DNA of 64,000 bases, taken from assembly GCA_030704615.1 (NCBI GenBank), contig CM060733.1:34408001-34472000 (forward strand), in the 5' to 3' direction. Position 1 is the stretch's first letter. Every line of letters starts with the position of its first letter. The DNA is from Takakia lepidozioides (taxonomy: Eukaryota; Streptophyta; Takakiopsida; Takakiales; Takakiaceae). A program made the translations under genes and the position numbers. The notes under the pieces are model-generated. The model saw only the letters and a program-made list of their open reading frames with translations, ran no database searches and was not told the DNA's origin. This document shows positions 57,915 through 64,000 of this stretch, one piece after another.

Positions 57915-60500
57915 ACACCAAAACGTTCTCGCCATTAAAAACTGTTCCCATGTTATCTACGGGTTGATCTGTCGGATAAGTGATATCCACACTTGTGCCC
58001 TCCGTTCCCTGCAGGTTCCCGATTTTCCATCTGAACAGCCCGTCTCGAGTTCTCCACACATGGGCGGGTCTTGGGGAATTACGATGAATATAGTGGCACG
58101 CTGAAGCTCAGCAGCAGGTAGACAATGTGTCCGTTAATGTAAAGAGCCTGGCATATCGACAGTTTGAAACGATCAATGCTTCATCTCATGTTATGCCATT
58201 CGCATCAGCCTGCCGTAGACTGTCTGTCAGACAATATCCGAGTTCAATCGTCCAAGCAGAAATCTACCAGAAATCTACCAACCGGCTACTGATTCCATAA
58301 ATACTGGCAACTCCCATTCCGGATCTGTACTCAATGGATCAGTATAGAGTGGCTGCCCTTAGGGCGCGCTTCATCCCAACCAGGGTAATCTGCACTGAAG
58401 CCGAGATGACACTTGAAGCGGCTGCTTCCACAATGCTCCCTCTTTGGTGCATTCATCGTGCTAATCTAGCACTGCCCAAACCACGCCACAACTCTCGTTG
58501 GTGCAGGAAGTATGGCTGCCGCATTGCAGGTCTCGGGTCAGGCTCTCCATAGCCTAGGCGTGCATATTGCTGCTAATATTGGGGCTGCCTTCAAATTGAC
58601 TGCCAATAGGCCCGAACCTGTTTCATTAAAACCGAGACTATCGAATTTCCGTCCAAAAAATGCTAGTGGGTATTTGCCATGACAGGCACCTGACAATGTA
58701 TGAAAGCCCACCATAAAATCTAAATATCTTCAATCAGAAGTTGGAATTCGTAATGGCCTCCATTCTGGTCTGTTTCATTGCCCCTTTGGCTTGCTTCATG
58801 ATCAGCTCCTACGCTTGTTGGACAGCACCTTAATTACGCACTTGCTAGAAAATCTAGCCTGACCCCGTCCATCCATTTGCTTGCTTCCTCGCGATGTGCA
58901 GCCAGACAACCTCACATCAACCAGCCCACAACCACTCCTTCATGGTGGCTGGGCTATAGTCGCACACCGACTTCCCACCCATTGCTAGTAACCACCAGTG
59001 ACTCTGATGTGAGTTGGCTGACCAGCTCTACAACGTTCAATGCTAGGACGAATGGTAAGTCCCTGCAAGTATAATCACAGGTTTCGGGGTCTTTAAACTT
59101 CAGGCCCGGATTGTTGTCTTAGGCCTCATTCATCAACCTCCGTGCACCATATACATCTTGGTCTGCCTTATAACACCAGCCGCAATGACTATATCTTATT
59201 TTTGTGCACTACTGACCACCACCGAAATGTGCAACTGAAAGCAGACCGTAACATATGTTGCCATTTTGGCTGGCCGTGGTGGCCGCTCAAGACGTGATCT
59301 TAGTCAACATGGTTGAACCGCAACAAGTTCATCTATTTATGTTGCGGTTCACTGAAATCTGGACATCTGCAGATCTGAAGTTCCACTACATCTCTTCGTT
59401 TCTTTTCTTTGTCTTCTTTGCAACCACATCTCCACTACATTGATCATGAACTCACATCTAGGAGCGTCATATGAGGTTGCACATTAACAATACGCTTCTG
59501 TTGATCCCGTCAACATCCAGGCAAATGCAAACAGCTCATCGCACTTAGGTAGTGGTCACAACAACAATGGAACTACCTGCATGATGGTATTCTCATATTT
59601 GCGGCTGAAGATGAAGGTCACGGGCAACACCTTTAACGCGCTCCTCACATACTAGCTTGTAGCTGGATAACAACAGAGATATAGCTGATAGGCTTATCGA
59701 GCCTCACCACCAGCCACTCTGAAAACTGCTCAAATGCTCCACAACACAAATCCGTGCACAGCTTATGGGAGCCGTGTATGCATCCTTCTCATGCGCAACC
59801 TCGGCTTTCAAACCACGTGAGAGTCCACGATTCCCGTTACCGCTAGACACCACCCCAATCGATGCCCAACGCATAGGAGCCCACCGTGCAATATCCATGT
59901 CCAGGCCACACACTCTCTTGCCTCCATGGATTTGCTTGTGCTGGGTGTTTGAGACAAGCGGCGGCCACACCATACTGTGTGGGAAGGTCTACAACGAGTG
60001 CGGGTGTGAAGCCTTGGACAGCGGAACCATTGAACTTGAACTAAGAAATGAGCTTACGCATACACACACTGCTGTACGAATCTACAGACTCATATAATAC
60101 TTGTAAGCTATATTATAATAGTGCTAAAACAAACATCCTATCTAGCTTAGCACTACAAACCTAGATAGGCATCTCTCTCGAGTGATAAACATGCTAAAAG
60201 GGCACACACTCTCAACACAAGGAATATGAAATCCACGCTATCACTCTTTAAAATAGAAGTCAAGCTAGGGGCACCCCAAGCTATGGGGACTCCACCCCAC
60301 AACAACCTACACTCCCATCATAAGCACACTCAGATCTAAACGCATGAAGGAGCTCGGTCGCGCAGGCTCAACTCGAGAGAGATGAGCCACGCGACTGCCG
60401 CTCTCGTGAAGATAAGGTCGTTCAGGTGTCAAACTAAACTTGACACCTGATTTAACACTTGACCTAAATCCAAGTGTTAAATACAAATAACTAGCTTTAT
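57915..60500. other. 2.6 kb with possible but unassigned exons
   Basis: Plus-strand segments at about 58334-58383 (MDQYRVAALRARFIPTR before a GTAATC donor) and 58529-58620 (VSGQALHSLGVHIAANIGAA after GCAG) look exon-like, as does 59765-60097. I recognise none of them, and no polygalacturonase motif joins them to 51.1 kb. Confidence 0.3.
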
Positions 60501-60609
60501 TCTAGTTGTTTTCACACTGTGCTTATTTAACTTGACATATGATAAAAAGAGGAAAGATCAATTTTTTATTTTGTTCTTTGTTTCTTCAAATATTTACTTG
60601 ACCTTGAAG

Positions 60610-61134
60610 GTTATTGCATTCTTTTTGGAAGGTGGACGCCTTCTAATGGCCTTTATTAAGGCAATGCAGTTGTCCAACACTCCCCAAGGACTCAAATGTC
60701 CCGAGGTACCCAACACATTAAGTAATTGTTGGACCAGTACCTCCATTTTCTCAACAAAATCAGGTCAATTGTTGAGGTTGGAGTTTTCTTGGAGAAAAAC
60801 ACAAGCCTCAAACGGCAATTGGCTCTCTTGCTTTGCTTTGGCACAACATAAGAGGAAGGTAAGACTAGGGAGCATGACTTAGCAGAGCACACCAATCAGC
60901 GCCTTGACACGGTGTAAGGTACTTTGGTACTTTGACCCCATTTTCTCCATTGACTTGCATGTCTCCGCAAAGTCTCTCTCTACAAGAGAGCCAATAAACA
61001 TAGAACTTCTTGAAGAACTTGCATCCATCAAATTTTCTTGGACAATGTTCGCTGAAGTTGTCACTACTTGTGAATCCCTAGTTCAATTAGAAAAGAGCCA
61101 AATTGAGAGAACAAAAGTAATAACTTCCAATTGA
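60610..61134 (-). other. unrecognised open segments on the minus strand
   Basis: 61064-60882 encodes TTSANIVQENLMDASSSRSS and LVERDFAETCKSMEKMGSKY, then a second segment PDFVEKMEVLVQQLLNVLGT (about 60690-60750) reached through a stop or an intron. Helical in character, no family recognised. Confidence 0.3.
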
Positions 61135-61759
61135 AGGGTGCACTAAGTGCCTAATATTGGGTGTGGTATAATCTTGTTCCCCCTCCCTTGGGAATGAGCC
61201 TTGTGCTCGGTGCCTCATGCATCGGAAGGTTATTTAGAATGAGCTCTTCCTATAATTAAGGGGCCTGATTTGTGAATGGTCGCTTCTCTGTTCCCTATCA
61301 TTGGTTTTGCAGCGGACTAAAAATGCAATACAAAAATCAATGTGTAATTACTTAGGGGTTTGTTTTCAGCTATATATAGGGTATGTTGGTGTATGACCCT
61401 TCAATTAATGATGGTGAAAATTCCGACGGTGAGTTTTTGTTATTTTTACCCTGGATAAAACTCGTAAGATATGGGGCAACCCACAAACTTGGAGCTATTT
61501 GATTTCATGAATTTTACACAAAGTTATAGGGTTTCAAAGTTGAACCAATCATAAGGCTTTTGTGCACCGAGAGCCCTATGACCAATCACATTTTTTAGGG
61601 TTCCATCAAATAACTGTTTGGCAAGTGGCAATAATGGACAGTCCTGGGACCGACAACATATGGTCAAAGGGTATTCTAGTGATATGGGGTGTTTGGTCAT
61701 AGACGGCTGTTCAATCTGTTCAATCATCGGCCAACTTACCCTACCGTCCCTGGACAACC

Positions 61760-61985
61760 TGTCATGGTTTTAGTCATGGTTTACTAGAATTACCTACTTC
61801 TAGTTAATTAGGATATTTTGGATATTTATATTTGTATTTTGTGTGTTGAAAGTTCATTTGGTCTCACATGCCAAGTGAGGTGTCAAACCTCGACATGGGG
61901 ATGGGTTTTCCCCTTGTGAGTGTTGAGGAGGGTTCATCTTCTTGTAGTTGAGCCTCCATGAGCATCTCTCACCTCCATAGCTCTA
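61760..61985 (+). repeat. LTR start, second copy of 2877-3097
   Basis: Begins TGTCATGGTTTTAGTCATGG. Similarity with 2877-3097 runs to CTCACCTC at 61975, followed by GTATTTAAAGG, a possible TATA region. The LTR end and primer-binding site were not found, so the element may extend beyond the window. Confidence 0.65.
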
Positions 61986-63415
61986 GGTATTTAAAGGAAA
62001 ATCCTTGTGGTGATAGGGCTTTGAGAGATATTGATTTGTCGTAAGGAGGTAGAGAGCTCAAAGATAGAGCTCTTGCAGATCACAAGGCTTGCAAGGAAAG
62101 GTGCTTTGTGAAGTTGCATGCACCAAGGAATTGAGAGCAAGGAGAATTTAGCTCTTGTATTGCAAGGTTTGCAAAGGTTACAAGAAAAAGGTATTGTAGT
62201 GTTACACCAAGGTGTTGGGGAGCTCAAGAAGGAGCTTGTTTGCAACAAGATTTGCAAGGATTGCAATAGGGAAGTCTTGTGTGTATGGAAACATGGATTC
62301 TAGGGTTTGAGAATCATTTCTATGCATTATGGAGTCAATGTGCCATGGCTTGAGGAGAGCAATTAAAGGATTGTTAGTGCTCATTTCACTATTAATCTAG
62401 GGTTAAGCAAGCTCAATTGTGGATGTTGTGGAAGAGAAGCCAAAGAGCTACATAGGCTTGGGCTTGAAGACAATAAGGGCAAGCACTTGGAGAGCATTAG
62501 GAAGCTCAAGAGGTTTGAAGGGAAGCATATGGGTGAAAATTCTACCCATGATGATGTGAAACCAAGCCTAGAGCATTGAAGATCTTGGAGCACATGTGGG
62601 AGATCATTGGAAGTGGTCTTCATGAAGAAAAGAGATTGTGGCTCAAGAAATGCATAGAAACTTCAACCATACATTAGCATGTGACAAGACAAGGAATGGG
62701 AAGGTGAAGCTCATGTATTCATTCCCTTTTGGCTTAAGTTTTGTGGTGGATGGTTTATCAAGCAAGTGATGCTTATGTGGAGCATGCTTCCCAAGTGTGC
62801 CTTCCAATTTCAAGCTTGAGGAGAGCTAGAAGGTAAAGGGAGCAAGTTGATTCCCTTGTGTATGAGGTGATGCATGTGTGGAGCATGCTTTTGGCTTGAG
62901 CTTTGCAATTTCAAGCTTGAGATGAGTGGCTCTTGAGCTAGCAAGTGAATGGAGCTTGAATGACCAAGGCTTGAGAGGAGACAAGGCTTGGTGGCTTGCC
63001 AAATGAGGTACAAGCTTGATTTTGAGTTCCAATGAGAAATTGAGCTTGTTGTGTGGCCAATGCATTGCTAGTTGAGTTGGAGACAAGCTTGAGTAGCTTA
63101 AGGTGAAGAAGATCAAGGGAATTTGCCTTGGTACCCCATAGAATTCATGGATGCTTGAGGGGATTAAGCATAGAGCCCCAAAGAACACAAACCCTAGCTT
63201 GGTAAGGCTAAACCTCAAGGAAATAGAGGGGGAAGTGGCTAAACCCTGGGGGGAAATGAACTACTCTATGAGGGGGAAATGGCTATTCCTAAGGAGAATA
63301 CAAGGGGAATACATAGGCCCAGGGAAATACTGGGGGAATACTATGGCATATTCTTAGGAATATTCTTAGAGAACTTTAGGAACCCATTGGGAACACATTA
63401 CATGGTGACATAGGA
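61986..63415 (+). other. low-complexity, internally repeated sequence
   Basis: Words such as CAAGCTTGAG, GGAGCATGCTT and AGGAGCTTG recur. About 62768-62826 and 62870-62930 are imperfect copies of each other. No coding family is recognised. Probably the interior of the LTR element that starts at 61760. Confidence 0.4.
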
Positions 63416-63700
63416 AGAGTCCTTGGAGGACTGTTTGGGGTCCTTGGAGGACCATTGGGATTGTTTGGAGGGCTGTTTGGATGACCATTGGGAGTCATTG
63501 GAGGACTGTTTGGAGGACCATTGGGAGTCCTTGGAGGACTGTTTGGAGGACCATTGGGAGTCATTGGAGGACTGTTTGGAGGACCATTGGGAGTCATTGG
63601 AGGACTGTTTGGAGGACCATTGGGAGTCCTTGGAGGACTATTTGGAAGACCATTGGGAGTCCTTGGAGGACTGTTTGGGGTCCTTGGAGGCCAATATTTG
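63416..63700 (+). repeat. 33-bp minisatellite, about seven units
   Basis: The unit is GTCATTGGAGGACTGTTTGG AGGACCATTGGGA with CTT/CAT variants. Because 33 is divisible by three, every plus-strand frame stays open, giving GGLFGGPLGV-like, EDCLEDHWES-like or WRTIGSH-like repeats. None is evidence of a protein. Confidence 0.92.
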
Positions 63701-64000
63701 GCGAGCTTGAGGAGTCTTTGGTGACTTGTGTGAGGGACTATTTGGGGTCCTCGAGGGCTAAGTTTTGGCAGGCTCTTGGGGCCTTGGTGTACTGTTTTGG
63801 AGTCCCATTGTGCAAGGATTGGGAGCCTTAGTGAGATTGTTTGAGAGACATATTCTTGAGGGCTCCTGGAGAGTTATTTGAGAGACCCTTGAAAGGTAGT
63901 CTTGTCTATTGTTCAAGCAAGAGAGTGTGGAGATAGGGTAGTGGGATGAGGGCATGCTGGGATTAGGAATTGCTTTAGTCTCTCTTCCTTGTAGTCTTTC

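Noticed and set aside
58334-59070. Further polygalacturonase exons belonging with 51132-51339
   Set aside because: No NTDG, DDC, GHG or RIK motifs, and 7 kb of unrelated transposon sequence intervenes.
63423-63831. Plus-strand frames of 78-116 codons across the 33-bp repeats
   Set aside because: Open only because the repeat period is a multiple of three.
1-64000. CRISPR arrays, bacterial operons, rRNA genes
   Set aside because: No spaced direct repeats of that type, no rRNA sequence, and introns throughout; the window is eukaryotic nuclear DNA.

Overview
The window is nuclear DNA of a plant-lineage (streptophyte) eukaryote. Host genes have many short GT-AG exons in wide introns. One of them is a plant-type DHHC protein S-acyltransferase, another a plant LisH/CTLH/CRA protein, and there are remnants of PLS-type PPR, auxin-response-factor and polygalacturonase genes. 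The rest is mostly decayed transposable elements of nearly every class: Ty3/gypsy, Ty1/copia, LINE, tRNA-derived SINE, hAT and CACTA. I cannot name the species. A charophyte alga (Chara-like), bryophyte, lycophyte or fern would all fit. Retrotransposons carrying cytosine methyltransferases have been reported from dinoflagellates and charophytes, which leans slightly towards a charophyte.

Layout. 1-1.2 kb: PPR pseudogene. 2.0-10.1 kb: nested transposons, namely a CACTA element inside the gag of a gypsy element, which itself sits inside a copia protease region, followed by a decayed hAT transposase with its ends. 10.2-11.7 kb: 5' part of a copia element (LTR, primer-binding site, gag). 11.7-17.9 kb: no recognisable gene. 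17.95-24.76 kb (+): complete nine-exon DHHC S-acyltransferase, 810 codons. 25.6-27.1 kb (-): 3' part of a LINE. 27.7-30.3 kb (+): possible gene of unknown function. 31.5-40.96 kb (-): complete eleven-exon LisH-CTLH-CRA gene, about 788 codons, with LINE debris in its introns. 41.5-42.4 kb (-): two copies of one auxin-response-factor exon. 43.4-43.9 kb: two SINE-like units.

44.6-50.2 kb (-) is the most interesting locus. It is a Ty3/gypsy pol region in which a complete set of C5-cytosine DNA methyltransferase motifs lies between protease and reverse transcriptase, in frame with reverse transcriptase. The integrase ends in a PHD finger where many plant gypsy elements carry a chromodomain. The copy is dead: I count at least seven in-frame stops and several frameshifts, and most stops are one C-to-T or G-to-A transition away from a sense codon. 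A gag region that may belong to the same family lies at 55.4-57.6 kb, and a fragment of the same reverse transcriptase lies at 2.5-2.7 kb.

50.3-64 kb holds an orphan polygalacturonase exon, a CACTA end, a SINE with a poly(A) tail, unassigned open segments, an LTR start repeated from 2.9 kb, and a 33-bp minisatellite near the right edge.

Only the S-acyltransferase and the CTLH gene look like intact host genes. The intact exon structures (every exon phase checks) contrast with the mutated transposons around them.
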